A stretch of DNA of 64,000 nucleotides from a bacterium (lineage in GTDB: Bacteria; Zixibacteria; MSB-5A5; GN15; FEB-12): positions 248,001 to 312,000 of the forward strand of contig JADJGQ010000003.1 of the NCBI GenBank assembly GCA_016708025.1. The letters run 5' to 3'. The stretch's first letter is position 1; every line of letters starts with the position of its first letter. Below are positions 44,667 through 54,386 of this stretch, in pieces. The translations under genes and the position numbers were made by a program. The notes under the pieces were generated by a model that was not told the DNA's origin, made no database searches, and saw only the letters and a program-made list of their open reading frames with translations.

Positions 44667-45647
44667 CTAATCACCTCTGACTGCACGCACGAGTTTACGC
44701 AATGCAGTGATCAGGCCGACCGGGAAAAACGTCGCGAAATAGTGAGCGCGAACCGTGGCGTTGTTGTAGCCAAAGCTCATCGCCAATTTCAATTCCTTCC
44801 GCGCCGCTTTCAGATCATTCTCCCGATAAAAATGAAAATGAGCGAGGTCGTAGTGGCAGTGGCCGACGCGATGGCGCAATCGTGTCTCGCACTTCTTCTC
44901 CCACTCTGAACCAAACGCCAATGCCTTCTCGAATAGCTGGACGCGGCTGATCGCGGGGACGATCGTGGTAGGACCATCGGCCAGCGAATGCACGCGGCTT
45001 CGGGTCAGGATCTCATCAATGAACGCAAATTTGTAGCGGCGCGATAGTCTGAGCCAGAGGTCACGGTCCTGCGCGCGAGGCAAGGTGGCATCGAAAAGTC
45101 CTTCGTCGTAGAGGCTCTTCTTGCGCACCATGACGCTCGAGAGATTGACGAAATTTTCATCGATAAACAACGGATAGAGCGGTTCGGTGAAAATACCCAG
45201 CGTACCATGCCGTTCTATCTTCTGCTGATGGAAAAGCCGCATCGTTTTGAAGTAATCCGCTTTGACTACGCGGTCATTGTCGAACCAGCAGGCATTAGTG
45301 ACGATCAGGTCGATTCCGGGATGAGCGACAATTGCCGCCACCTGCTTTTCGATCTTGGTCGGCTCCCAGAGATCATCCGCATCGAGAAACGCGATCCACT
45401 CGTGGCTGGCCATCCGGATACCGGCATTACGCGAGGCGCCTCTTCCCTGATTCTGCTGGTGGCGATAATTTACGCGATCCTGATATGGCTTGACGACCTC
45501 GGCCGTGTTGTCGGTGGAACCGTCATCGATGATTATGATCTCGCACTTACCATAGGTCTGGGCGAGTACGGACTCGATACAACTGGCGATATAGCGGCCA
45601 TGATTGTAGGTGCCGATGATGACGCTGATTGGAAAGGGCTGCGACAT
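44667..45647 (-). CDS. Glycosyltransferase family 2
   Basis: A 326-residue GT-A enzyme with ISVIIGTYNHGRYIASCIES, the nucleotide-binding IIIDDGSTDNTAEV, and the metal site FLDADDLW. The C-terminal third is helical, without membrane segments. It adds a sugar to the repeat unit. It directly abuts the acyltransferase gene on the same strand and converges with the plus-strand acyltransferase, four bases apart. Confidence 0.87.
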   Translation of the reverse strand: MSQPFPISVIIGTYNHGRYIASCIESVLAQTYGKCEIIIIDDGSTDNTAEVVKPYQDRVNYRHQQNQGRGASRNAGIRMASHEWIAFLDADDLWEPTKIEKQVAAIVAHPGIDLIVTNACWFDNDRVVKADYFKTMRLFHQQKIERHGTLGIFTEPLYPLFIDENFVNLSSVMVRKKSLYDEGLFDATLPRAQDRDLWLRLSRRYKFAFIDEILTRSRVHSLADGPTTIVPAISRVQLFEKALAFGSEWEKKCETRLRHRVGHCHYDLAHFHFYRENDLKAARKELKLAMSFGYNNATVRAHYFATFFPVGLITALRKLVRAVRGD

Positions 45648-46286
45648 TTAGCTGGCAGGCTCCGATGGTGGCGCAGAAGGGGTTGCTTCGGCAGATGCGG
45701 GGGCGGCTGTCTCTGTCGGCGGTGTATTGCGGAAACCGATCACGCGAGCCGGGTTGCCGGCGAGGATCGAGAAATCTTTGTACCGCTTGCCGCCGACAAT
45801 AGCGCCGGCCGCTACAATGCAACCTTTGCCAAGATGAGTGCCGGGCATGATGAACGCGTTGGCGCCGATCCAGACGTCATCCTCGATGATCACTTCTTTG
45901 AATTCTGATCCCTGGAAATAAACCGGTGTGTTGGGGTCGGCGTAGATATGGTTGGAACTCCATATCTTCACACCGGGTCCGAGGATGACATAGTCGCCCA
46001 TCGTCACGCCGCCGGCGGCCTGGATGTTGCAGTCGATCCCGAGCGAGCAGTGACGGCCGACCGTCAGTTTCTGCGGATTGCGGATATAGAGGCGCTCGAG
46101 GAATTTCGTGTCTGGCCCGACCGCCTTGACATATTTCCTGTAAAAGCGATAACGAATAGTGTAGCCGATATAGCTCGGTATAAGCGCGAGGAATGCTTGC
46201 TTATGGATATAATGGCGTCCCTGCAGATCCCACTTCATTTGCCGAAGTGTCTGGAAGAACGATTTCGTACTGCTCCATAATCCCAT
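45648..46286 (-). CDS. Hexapeptide-repeat acyltransferase (WcaF-like)
   Basis: A 212-residue protein. An amphipathic N-terminus is followed by a beta-helix with repeats such as GRHCSLGIDCNIQAAGGVTM and GDYVILGPGVKIWSSNHIY, where the histidine is likely catalytic. DVWIGANAFIMPGTHLGKG and ILAGNPARVIGF end the domain as in WcaF/NodL-type O-acetyltransferases. A low-complexity Pro/Ala/Thr tail of about 20 residues follows, which is unusual. It is directly followed by the GT2 gene. Confidence 0.85.
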   Translation of the reverse strand: MGLWSSTKSFFQTLRQMKWDLQGRHYIHKQAFLALIPSYIGYTIRYRFYRKYVKAVGPDTKFLERLYIRNPQKLTVGRHCSLGIDCNIQAAGGVTMGDYVILGPGVKIWSSNHIYADPNTPVYFQGSEFKEVIIEDDVWIGANAFIMPGTHLGKGCIVAAGAIVGGKRYKDFSILAGNPARVIGFRNTPPTETAAPASAEATPSAPPSEPAS

Positions 46287-46307
46287 AGTGCTACCCGTTT
46301 ATTCCGA

Positions 46308-47471
46308 TCATCCCTTAACCTTGCTCAGCAACCAGCTTTTCACGCTCTTGGCGGTTTTGTTGCGGAACAGCAACGTGGCCAATTTGGAATACCGCGCCGC
46401 AAAAAATGCCGAGGCTATTCGTTCGGAGATCCGGCCACCATAGATGATCACCCGATAATTCTGGCGGACCGCATTGGCGTATCGATCCTTGTACCCTTCG
46501 TCTCCGCGAGCAAAATCCAGCTCAACCAGATCGCGCTGCAGGGCATCATCCATAAGATAGCGAAGGATCACCTGCCCGGGAGACTTCTTGTAATACTCCT
46601 TGTTGAAGCAGGTCTTGTACAAATATAGCTTCTTCTCAAACTCAAGCGAAACATATATCGCGACATACTTGTCATCGAGCGTCAGGCTGGAGAAATGAAC
46701 CCAGCCCTGCGGGTGCATCCGCTTGAAGAAACTTCGATAGAAGTTCTTCATTGGGTCGAACCGGAAATAGCTGGGAGTCGGTGTTCCGTCCCATCGGTCG
46801 ACGTGCTGTGCGAAGAGATCATCCAGGCGGGAGAGCGCATCGGTCGTGTCAGTATAGCGATTGAATCCGAATGTCCCCTCTTTCTGGAACCAGTTGATGT
46901 ACGACGTGATATTCCGCTTGTGGTACATCTTTTTCGCTTCGGCCTTATCGCTGATGATCATAGCCGGGCAGGTATCGGACGGTTCGACACGATACGGGAG
47001 ATTCAATCGGGTGAGCAGCTTGACCAGGAGGGAATACGCGGAGTTCTCGCCCCGCATCTGGTCAAGGAGTACTTTCGACCAGGTGCCGCGGAGTGAGAGC
47101 AGTTTCTCTATAACCAGGTCGAGCGACTCCGGGCATGCCGGATCATAGAGGATATCCGCATAATCATTCTGCGGATAACCGACAAACGTCAGCAGTTTTC
47201 CCGAACGAATACAGAACGGGGCGATCGCGACAGTTTTCCCGTGAGCCGTGACCACGATCGTCGCCAGTTCAATCTCATGCCCGAAGATCTCGAGCCAGGA
47301 CGCGGCCCATTCGAAGGTAGCGAACGGCTGGCGATTATCCGAACGGCTCAGGAGATCATTCCACTCCCTCTCGAGCTTGAGTAGCTCAGCAGGCGACGTA
47401 ATGACAGTCGCCTGCATCGATGCATTGTTTTTGGCAGGAGTTTCGATCATCCCTTCAGCGCCACCGATCAT
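46308..47471 (-). CDS. FemAB/BioF2-like GNAT acyltransferase
   Basis: A 387-residue protein starting at the ATG at 47471 (GGAAG upstream); an ATG at 47504 would overlap the deacetylase gene. The N-terminal FATFEWAASWLEIFG and the later pair YVSLEFEKKLYLYKTCF and PGQVILRYLMDDAL are typical of the BioF2/CelD-type GNAT group in exopolysaccharide loci. GNAT enzymes of this group transfer acyl or aminoacyl groups to sugars or lipids. In this locus it could attach an activated amino acid to the glycan (inference). Confidence 0.8.
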   Translation of the reverse strand: MIGGAEGMIETPAKNNASMQATVITSPAELLKLEREWNDLLSRSDNRQPFATFEWAASWLEIFGHEIELATIVVTAHGKTVAIAPFCIRSGKLLTFVGYPQNDYADILYDPACPESLDLVIEKLLSLRGTWSKVLLDQMRGENSAYSLLVKLLTRLNLPYRVEPSDTCPAMIISDKAEAKKMYHKRNITSYINWFQKEGTFGFNRYTDTTDALSRLDDLFAQHVDRWDGTPTPSYFRFDPMKNFYRSFFKRMHPQGWVHFSSLTLDDKYVAIYVSLEFEKKLYLYKTCFNKEYYKKSPGQVILRYLMDDALQRDLVELDFARGDEGYKDRYANAVRQNYRVIIYGGRISERIASAFFAARYSKLATLLFRNKTAKSVKSWLLSKVKG

Positions 47472-47484
47472 CAATCTACTTCCT

Positions 47485-48501
47485 TTATATTCCGAGGAGT
47501 TCAAGAGCTCCGGAGAGACGCAGCTTGAATTCCATCATGCTCATATCGTTGCCGACATTGATCCGTTTGAGATCAAACAATCCATCGTCGGGTGCTGCCA
47601 GGCCTTCAACAGTTGAGACCGCCGAATCAAAATGTCTTGCGGCCATCGTCATATGTCGATCCGAAAAATCGGTTCGCGTCCCATTTGGGTAGGCGAAATG
47701 TCGGATCGGGTGTTTCAGTTCATGCTCCAGGCGAGCCTGTGAATCTGCCATCTCCTGCTCTGCCTGTTGGTCGGAGACGGTGGTCAGGATCGCATGGTTG
47801 ACGGTATGTGCTCCGAACTCGACTATGCCCGACGCATCAAGCGTTCGGATCTCATCCCAGGTCAGACCATCAAATGGTTCGGCATGTTCGCGAGCGACGC
47901 GCGGCCCCAGTTGAGTCGCGATCTTTTCAATCAGTTGCTCACGAGCGACACTGTCTATCTTTTTCAGGCCACGAGCAAGTCGCGACTCGGTCTCCCGTTT
48001 TGCTTCGGGAGTAGACAGATCATATCGCGCCAGACCATCGCCAGTCAGGTCCAACGAAGTGGCCTGAGTGGTGCGGATCAGTCCGCGAACGTAGTCTGTC
48101 CAGATCATGCCGCCGAATTGTTCCGGACGGTCGATCAACGAGATGGCGATATAAATCGTCGCCGGCACTTTTCGGTCCTTGAGTATCGGGTATGCCTGGG
48201 TCAGATTGTTCCTCAGACCGTCATCAAAGGTCACAACCGCCGAATAATCGAACGGTTGATTCTGCCTCTTTTTATTATCGACAAATTCGGTCAATCTGAC
48301 GGGCCGATACCATCGTGCCAGATACTGAATCTGGGCTCGGAATCGGTCGATCGGGAGCTGCGTCCAGACACCGATATCCTGTTGTACCACACCGTGATAC
48401 ATAAGGATGCGGGTTTTCGACCGGGTGATCTTTCGAGCCACCAGCCAAAGCCCACTCCAATACAGGAGCGCATATATACCAAATTTGAGCGCCCGTTTCA
48501 T
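47485..48501 (-). CDS. Polysaccharide deacetylase (NodB fold)
   Basis: A 338-residue protein with an N-terminal hydrophobic segment (LKFGIYALLYWSGLWLVA) and a NodB domain. The motif YSAVVTFDDGLRNN has the catalytic Asp pair, and FGAHTVNHAIL gives the HxxxxH zinc site. IRHFAYPNGTRTDF completes the active site. Similar enzymes in exosortase-associated loci deacetylate the nascent glycan. It is read with the FemAB-like gene 13 bp downstream. Confidence 0.87.
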   Translation of the reverse strand: MKRALKFGIYALLYWSGLWLVARKITRSKTRILMYHGVVQQDIGVWTQLPIDRFRAQIQYLARWYRPVRLTEFVDNKKRQNQPFDYSAVVTFDDGLRNNLTQAYPILKDRKVPATIYIAISLIDRPEQFGGMIWTDYVRGLIRTTQATSLDLTGDGLARYDLSTPEAKRETESRLARGLKKIDSVAREQLIEKIATQLGPRVAREHAEPFDGLTWDEIRTLDASGIVEFGAHTVNHAILTTVSDQQAEQEMADSQARLEHELKHPIRHFAYPNGTRTDFSDRHMTMAARHFDSAVSTVEGLAAPDDGLFDLKRINVGNDMSMMEFKLRLSGALELLGI

Positions 48502-48511
48502 CGATTATTGT

Positions 48512-49624
48512 CTACTTCTCAGAAATTACCCGCTGGTAGAGATCACGCAGCGAATCAAGCTGTCCTTTGAAGGTGAATGACCTGGCCAGTGTCTCAAAGG
48601 CCGCATCGCGGAATTTTGAGCGCGTTTCGGCGGCTCCAGCCATCTGCAGGATGGCATCGGAAAGTTCAATCGGATCTTTGGCCGGGACCAGAAGTCCGTT
48701 CGATTCATGCTGGATCAGTTCGGGGACACCGCCGACTGCGGTAGCAACTACCGGTACGCCCAGGGCCATCGCTTCGAGTATGATATTCGGTAGCCCCTCG
48801 GATAACGATGGGTTTACCAGCATATCAGCCGATTTGAGATAGCCGAGCAGATTTCGTTCGTGGCCCGGACAAAGAATACTATCCTGCAAACCGAGTGTGC
48901 GAATCTGCGAGAGGATCAGATCGAAATCGGGGCCATGCCCAAACATCACGACCCTGATGCGCGGATTCTTGCGAATGGCTCGTGCGGCTGCATCGACCAG
49001 ATCCCGTTGTCCCTTCTCCTGACTGAATCGTCCGCCCGCGACAATGACGATACTGTCGGACGGAAAGTTAAATCTTTGTTTCAATGAGGCAGGCGCGATC
49101 CCGGAGAAGCGATCCAGCTCGATCGCGTTATGGACCACGGCAATCTTCTGCGGCGAGATCCAGAGGCGAACCAAGCGCTCCTTCTGACTGTGAGAAACCG
49201 CGACTATCCTGTCGGCGAAACGAATCACGAATTTATCGATGAGCGTATAGACTTTTACCCGGAAAGTGTCTTGTGTCCACCCGCGCGAGAAACCGATCCA
49301 TTTGACTTTGGCTCGCCGAGCGGCCATCCAGCCAATTACATGGGTTCGGTAGTCGTGTGTACAGAGGATGTCAAACTTCCCACTGACCAGGGCATCGCCG
49401 ACTTTCTGCACGGCCGATCGGTCATACGCATTGCTCACCGGGATCAATAGTGTCTCCAGACCATCGGCCGAGATCACTTCAAGAAACTCCGGTGGTTCGG
49501 CGTGTTCCGAGAACGAGCCGATCACGACGGTGATACCCGCCTGTCGTGCAATATGGGCATGCATATGCAGTTGACGTTCTGGTCCGCCATAAAAATTGGA
49601 GGCGCGCAAGTGAAGGACCTTCAT
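48512..49624 (-). CDS. Glycosyltransferase family 4
   Basis: A 370-residue GT-B protein with NFYGGPERQLHMHAHIARQA at the N-terminus. The donor-site motif is LVNPSLSEGLPNIILEAMAL followed by GVPVVATAVGGVPELI. These are hallmarks of retaining GT4 enzymes. It overlaps the upstream glycosyltransferase gene by four bases and is followed by the deacetylase after ten bases, so all are probably co-transcribed. Confidence 0.88.
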   Translation of the reverse strand: MKVLHLRASNFYGGPERQLHMHAHIARQAGITVVIGSFSEHAEPPEFLEVISADGLETLLIPVSNAYDRSAVQKVGDALVSGKFDILCTHDYRTHVIGWMAARRAKVKWIGFSRGWTQDTFRVKVYTLIDKFVIRFADRIVAVSHSQKERLVRLWISPQKIAVVHNAIELDRFSGIAPASLKQRFNFPSDSIVIVAGGRFSQEKGQRDLVDAAARAIRKNPRIRVVMFGHGPDFDLILSQIRTLGLQDSILCPGHERNLLGYLKSADMLVNPSLSEGLPNIILEAMALGVPVVATAVGGVPELIQHESNGLLVPAKDPIELSDAILQMAGAAETRSKFRDAAFETLARSFTFKGQLDSLRDLYQRVISEK

Positions 49625-50820
49625 CGCGGCTCCACCATCTGATTCAGGAAATGCTCGAGATCCACCGCCAGCTTATCCCAGCCATAGCGTTCTTCGACTC
49701 GCGTTCGGCCAGCTTTGCCAAGCGCTTTGGCGCGAGTAGGGTCCTCCAGAAGACTGACCACGGTATCTGCGAACTGGGCGGGTGAATCCGCGATCAGCAA
49801 GTGTCTGTTATTCTCCAGTTCAAGTCCTTCGGCGCCGATGGTCGTGGAGACGACGGCCGATTCCATAGCCAATGCTTCAAGGATCTTGAGACGAGTACCG
49901 CCACCGATTCGAAGCGGCACGACAAAAACTGAAGCAGCATGGGCATACGGGCGAACATCGGCAACTTCGCCAACTAAATTGACGCCCGGTCTGTCGCCCA
50001 GTTTGGCGATGTGAGGTGGCATATTGCGTCCTATCGCCGAGAACATTGCATTCGGCCGCCGCTGCCGGATCTTTGGCATGATCTCTTCGATAAAGTACTC
50101 CACGGCATCCTGATTGGGGCGCCAGTCAAGCGACCCGACAAAAACCATTGAATCAGCTTTTGGTTGCGTCTGTGCAGGGGCAAAGTAAGCGAGATCGACG
50201 CCATTGTCGACCGGTACCACGCGCGGCGTGCCGGAGAGAGCCCGGACTCCATCGGCTTCCTTCTGCGAAACTGTGGTGACACCGGCGGCATGGTCGAATG
50301 CTGCCTTCTCGAACTTCAGCATTTTACGATACTGGCCACCGATATAGAGTTTCTTCAGGAAACTGGTTTCGGTCTGGTGATAGCGTTGCCAGATCAAGTG
50401 CTCCAGATTGTGGGCGACGATGACGGTTGGCGGCATGGGGAGGTCACGCATATAGATCGCGTAAGGACTCCACTCACAGATCACAATATCAAACTTTTTT
50501 CGGTTCAGCAGAGCCAGCAATTGATCGGCGAATGGCCGCGTGAAATGGCTGGCGACGGTATAGGGGAGCGGAGAGAGTAAATTCAGCAACAACTTGGCAT
50601 AAAAGAGCGGGCCGGATTTCGGTTGCAGCTGGTGGTGCACCGGGATGGGGTGCATATCGGCGGCCAGGAGTGCCTGGTATGATTCGCTCGCCTCGGTCCC
50701 ATACGCCAGATAGCTCAACTCATGTCGCTTCGCCAGACGGCTAAGGAGGTTAAATGAGCGGATCCGTTTACCAGAATTGAGAGGAAATGGAAACTCCTCG
50801 TCGAGCACAAGGATGTTCAT
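49621..50820 (-). CDS. Glycosyltransferase family 4 (exosortase-locus type)
   Basis: A 400-residue GT-B protein starting at the ATG at 50820 (MNILVLDEEFPFPLNSGKRI); an open frame to 51009 overlaps the surface-protein gene and is not protein-like. GSLDWRPNQDAVEYFIEEIM and LRIGGGTRLKILEALAME are typical of the sugar transferase group linked to PEP-CTERM/exosortase loci. No exosortase gene is seen in the window. Its stop overlaps the next transferase start by four bases. Confidence 0.87.
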   Translation of the reverse strand: MNILVLDEEFPFPLNSGKRIRSFNLLSRLAKRHELSYLAYGTEASESYQALLAADMHPIPVHHQLQPKSGPLFYAKLLLNLLSPLPYTVASHFTRPFADQLLALLNRKKFDIVICEWSPYAIYMRDLPMPPTVIVAHNLEHLIWQRYHQTETSFLKKLYIGGQYRKMLKFEKAAFDHAAGVTTVSQKEADGVRALSGTPRVVPVDNGVDLAYFAPAQTQPKADSMVFVGSLDWRPNQDAVEYFIEEIMPKIRQRRPNAMFSAIGRNMPPHIAKLGDRPGVNLVGEVADVRPYAHAASVFVVPLRIGGGTRLKILEALAMESAVVSTTIGAEGLELENNRHLLIADSPAQFADTVVSLLEDPTRAKALGKAGRTRVEERYGWDKLAVDLEHFLNQMVEPR

Positions 50821-50863
50821 GAAAATGGAATTCCCTTTACCGGCATCAGCGACACGATCCGTG

Positions 50864-52714
50864 TCACTTAAGATAGACCAGCTTTCGCGAGTCGGCCCAT
50901 CCGCTGGCCGCGATATGGCAGAAATAGACGCCTGAGCCGACTTCATTCCCGCGATCATCAGTCCCGTTCCAGACGGTCGAATACTCGCCACGGGCAAGGG
51001 TGGCATCAAGCATTTTATTCACCCGTCGGCCACAAATATCGTAGATCGTCAGGCTGACCGGAGATCGTTCCCCGACCTGATAGTTGATGCGGGTCGATCC
51101 ATTGAATGGATTGGGATAGATCGTGCCGATCCGGGTGGCCATATTCTCCGGTTTGCTGGGATCATCGACCGGAAGAGAAAGATCAATAAAGGCTGAATTC
51201 GAGACCGGTGACTCATTGCCGGCAGCATCGTACGAGCGAACAGCGAAGTAGGTCGCCTGTCCCGCGGGAAGTCCGCTGACAACAAACTGCTGCGGATCAC
51301 CCACATTGCCGGGGACCGGCGGGTAGGTTGGGACAGTCAGGGCGGTCCCCCAATTCGACGCATTGATCGGATTGGCCGAAGACTTCACGACATAAAATTC
51401 GGCATTACCGCTGGTGCCATCGCCTCCGGGGGCTGTCCAGGTAAGCCGCACCTGACTCGGCGTGTCGCCGAAGGTCGCGCCAAGATCTTGTATCGTAGCG
51501 GGAGGAGTGACGTCATTTTCGTCAAACGTGATCCGGACTACATCGGCAAAATTGTAATTGCTGCCGCCAACCGTCCGTTCGCACGGATACATCGCGTAGC
51601 AGACATCGCCGTGCGAGGCCGGTACCTTTTGTGCCGTCGTTACTTTCCAGACATATCGCCCACGCGAGACACGGGTTGGAGAGGACCAGTTGGTTATCTC
51701 TGGGCGCCAGTACCGCATGTAAACTGAAACGGAATCATCGTTGGCATAGTCGGACTGCGTATAGAAAAGCACCAGGCGGCGCGAGGCCTCAATATAGGTC
51801 AATGCCACGTATGGCGGAACGGCGACATCGGCCGTAAAGCTCCGAAACGCACCCTGTGTCCAGGTGGAAGCATTCTTGCTCTTGAAAGCCCACAGTACTG
51901 AGTCAATGCCGCCGGACACGTTATCCCGTGAACCGATCATAAATCGAATGGTATCCATGTAGGCATTGCCGGCAAAGCCGCGATACATCGAGCGATTAAA
52001 CGTTTTGCCGTCGTTCATCCATTGGCGGGTCGTTCGATTCCAGGTATACCATCCGATTGAATAGTCACCTGAGTCGACCACGACCGCAACGGTATTGTCG
52101 TAGATCATGCCGCCGATGCGAACGCGACCGGTACCTTCGCGATTGACGAGATACTGCTGCGGTCCAAAGCTCTGTCCTTTGTCGGTGGAGATCCAATAGC
52201 GGATACTGTTGTTATCGTCGAGTCCACGCGAGATCGATATCACTGTATCTGATCCCGGGAGACGGTAGGCCGACGCAATGTACAGGTCCGTCTCTGTCAG
52301 CGGCCACTGATAGGTAAAGAGCGTTTGCAGGGAGTCCACGCCCGTGCGGGTCAGAGCATAAAGTCGATTATCGCTATTGCGCCCCAGGTAAACGGTGTCA
52401 CGATATACTGAAATGTGCGCATGATCGAGATCGTTGAGGGCTCCGGCGTTTTTGCCGACCCAGCGTACGGTCGAATCAAGATTGTAGGTCATAACAAACG
52501 CGTTATTGCCGGTAAATCCATGCGTGTAGAAGACCACATCGCCGGCGCCAGAGAGTGGGGCGATCTGAAAACGCGGAATCGACAGCGGGTTAAAGACCGC
52601 AGAGGTACTGCTATCGATGGCGTATTGCTGCACCGTGATAGAAGTCTGCCCCATGACCTGCGAGGCGCATATGAAGATCAAGAGAAGGAGTCCGCGAGCA
52701 ACTTTCATTTTCAT
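50864..52714 (-). CDS. Secreted beta-propeller-like/Fn3 surface protein with type-A sorting domain
   Basis: A 616-residue protein with a signal peptide (VARGLLLLIFICASQVMG). The first 400 residues carry repeated short beta motifs such as YISTDKGQSFGPQQYLVN and WNRTTRQWMNDGKTF, which suggest a BNR/sialidase-type propeller. An Fn3 domain lies at about 405-515 (VRLTWTAPGGDGTSG, YFAVRSYDAAGNESPVS). The C-terminus is a FlgD-like sorting domain (IGTIYPNPFNGSTRINY, GSGVYFCHIAASG, ending KLVYLK). It is probably exported by a type IX-like system. It sits inside the glycan locus, between glycosyltransferase and ligase genes. Confidence 0.85.
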   Translation of the reverse strand: MKMKVARGLLLLIFICASQVMGQTSITVQQYAIDSSTSAVFNPLSIPRFQIAPLSGAGDVVFYTHGFTGNNAFVMTYNLDSTVRWVGKNAGALNDLDHAHISVYRDTVYLGRNSDNRLYALTRTGVDSLQTLFTYQWPLTETDLYIASAYRLPGSDTVISISRGLDDNNSIRYWISTDKGQSFGPQQYLVNREGTGRVRIGGMIYDNTVAVVVDSGDYSIGWYTWNRTTRQWMNDGKTFNRSMYRGFAGNAYMDTIRFMIGSRDNVSGGIDSVLWAFKSKNASTWTQGAFRSFTADVAVPPYVALTYIEASRRLVLFYTQSDYANDDSVSVYMRYWRPEITNWSSPTRVSRGRYVWKVTTAQKVPASHGDVCYAMYPCERTVGGSNYNFADVVRITFDENDVTPPATIQDLGATFGDTPSQVRLTWTAPGGDGTSGNAEFYVVKSSANPINASNWGTALTVPTYPPVPGNVGDPQQFVVSGLPAGQATYFAVRSYDAAGNESPVSNSAFIDLSLPVDDPSKPENMATRIGTIYPNPFNGSTRINYQVGERSPVSLTIYDICGRRVNKMLDATLARGEYSTVWNGTDDRGNEVGSGVYFCHIAASGWADSRKLVYLK

Positions 52715-53003
52715 CTCCTACAGATCGTTCCCGGATCGATTCAGATAACTCTGGAATCTGGCCGGGCACCAACCAGAATCGCAAATTCGTTGTGGCTGGG
52801 CCGTTATTACAGACAGACGATGGTCACCGGCGTAAGGTGATCCAGCGCCAAACCAGTCAAACTGTCTGTTCCTTATAGTTTTCGACGAATATCGGCCTGG
52901 AATTTATACTAGCCTTTATACAAAGTTACAACCCTTCGTTTCAAGGCCAGGGCGAACTCCGAGCTCGCCGACTAACCACCTAACCGATAACATGTTAGGG
53001 AAT

Positions 53004-54386
53004 TCAACCGCGGTCGGGACTGGAGACCTTGCCCAGTTCGCTGATCAGCGATCGGACCTTGCCCGACGGATCGCGGGGTATTTCATCGACGACTTCTATC
53101 AGAACCTCGATATCGCCGAGAAGTTTCCTCATCTGACCGCGAATGAACGCAAAAGTTGCTTCAGTCGGTTCCGGGCGGCGATTAACTCTGATCAAAAAGC
53201 GGGTAACCTGTTGCTGTACTATCTGCAGTTGACCGATCCGGTGTACATCATCGGTGGTCAGGTGATACAACAGCGTATTGCCATTGATCTCCCGACCATC
53301 AAGCATAGTGACCCGATCATGGGTGCGACCAACGGTTGAGCCCATCATGGGAAGGTGTCGTCCGCAAGAACATGATTCTGATAATATCCGTCCATAGTCA
53401 TTGATCTGGTAACGGATCAGCGGGAAGCCGTAGTTGGTCAGGTCGGTGATCAGGTATTCGCCGTCCTGATCGGCAGGCAGTGGCTGACCATCTTTGACGA
53501 CTTCAAGCAGACTGGTTTCCACGGCGATATGGCGGCCGCGGTGTTGGTTGCATTCGCAGGCAGTATTACCGGTTTCGCGAGAACCATACATGTCAAAGAC
53601 CCGACATTGGTAGAATTCCTCGAACAGCTCCTTGTCACGCTGATAGAGAACTTCGCCGGTCGACATGATCCCGACCAGTCTCGGGTATTTCAAGTTGTGC
53701 TGTTTCAGATACTCGGTGAAACGAAGCAATGCAGAGGGAAAGGCCTTGATCATGCGCGGATTGAAAGCGACTGAATCACGATAGACCTGACCGAGAGAAT
53801 CTTCGCTTCCCCCTCCGGTATAAGACATCAACTGACGCAGAACATAGCGTTGTTTGATCCGTTGCTTCAACGATTCATCATGGTGAAAGTCGATATGAGC
53901 GGGCCAGTAGTAGGCCATCTTGTCACATGGTTCTGCTCCAACCCAGTGTTCATGTCGCCAGGCCATTCCCAGTTTGATATTCAGACTCTCCTGATCGCGG
54001 TAAAGGACGGCCTGTTGGCCGGTAGTACCGCCCGTCAATAATTTGTGCGTCTGGGCGTCGCTGAATGACCGCGATCGGATATCATTGCCGTGGTCAAACA
54101 GATCTTTTCGCGCGAGGATAGGCAGTTTGACAAGATCATCAGCGGATCGAATATCCGTCGGTTTCAGTCCGCGCTCGTCGAAGATCCGCTTGTAGTAGGG
54201 CGTTGTGTCGTAAGCATGGCGTATCAGTGCAGTCAATTTCTGCTGCTGATACTCCAGCAATTGGGAACGCGACCAGAACTGGCTTTCTTCGAAGAATCGC
54301 CAGTGAGCCAGCGCAGATTGCCGGTTATCCCGCGACAAAGTCCACGGAAGCGCAAAACGTCGGAGCAGTGAAGCATAGATCGTCAT
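53004..54386 (-). CDS. PaaK/CapK-like adenylate-forming ligase
   Basis: A 460-residue protein related to the ligase at 34.7 kb. Motifs include LTGGTTGQQAVLYRDQESLN (phosphate-binding loop), FDMYGSRETGNTACECNQH and LITDLTNYGFPLIRYQINDY, with a cysteine-containing CSCGRHLPM segment. It presumably activates a carboxylate during glycan modification. It overlaps the polymerase-like gene upstream by four bases. The presence of two such ligases in one locus suggests two different acyl or aminoacyl substituents. Confidence 0.85.
   Translation of the reverse strand: MTIYASLLRRFALPWTLSRDNRQSALAHWRFFEESQFWSRSQLLEYQQQKLTALIRHAYDTTPYYKRIFDERGLKPTDIRSADDLVKLPILARKDLFDHGNDIRSRSFSDAQTHKLLTGGTTGQQAVLYRDQESLNIKLGMAWRHEHWVGAEPCDKMAYYWPAHIDFHHDESLKQRIKQRYVLRQLMSYTGGGSEDSLGQVYRDSVAFNPRMIKAFPSALLRFTEYLKQHNLKYPRLVGIMSTGEVLYQRDKELFEEFYQCRVFDMYGSRETGNTACECNQHRGRHIAVETSLLEVVKDGQPLPADQDGEYLITDLTNYGFPLIRYQINDYGRILSESCSCGRHLPMMGSTVGRTHDRVTMLDGREINGNTLLYHLTTDDVHRIGQLQIVQQQVTRFLIRVNRRPEPTEATFAFIRGQMRKLLGDIEVLIEVVDEIPRDPSGKVRSLISELGKVSSPDRG

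Noticed and set aside
52921..52928. Bacteroidetes-type promoter element TAACTTTG upstream of the 50.9 kb surface-protein gene
   Set aside because: The -33 TTG is not at the right distance, and one 8-bp match in an A+T-rich gap is expected by chance.
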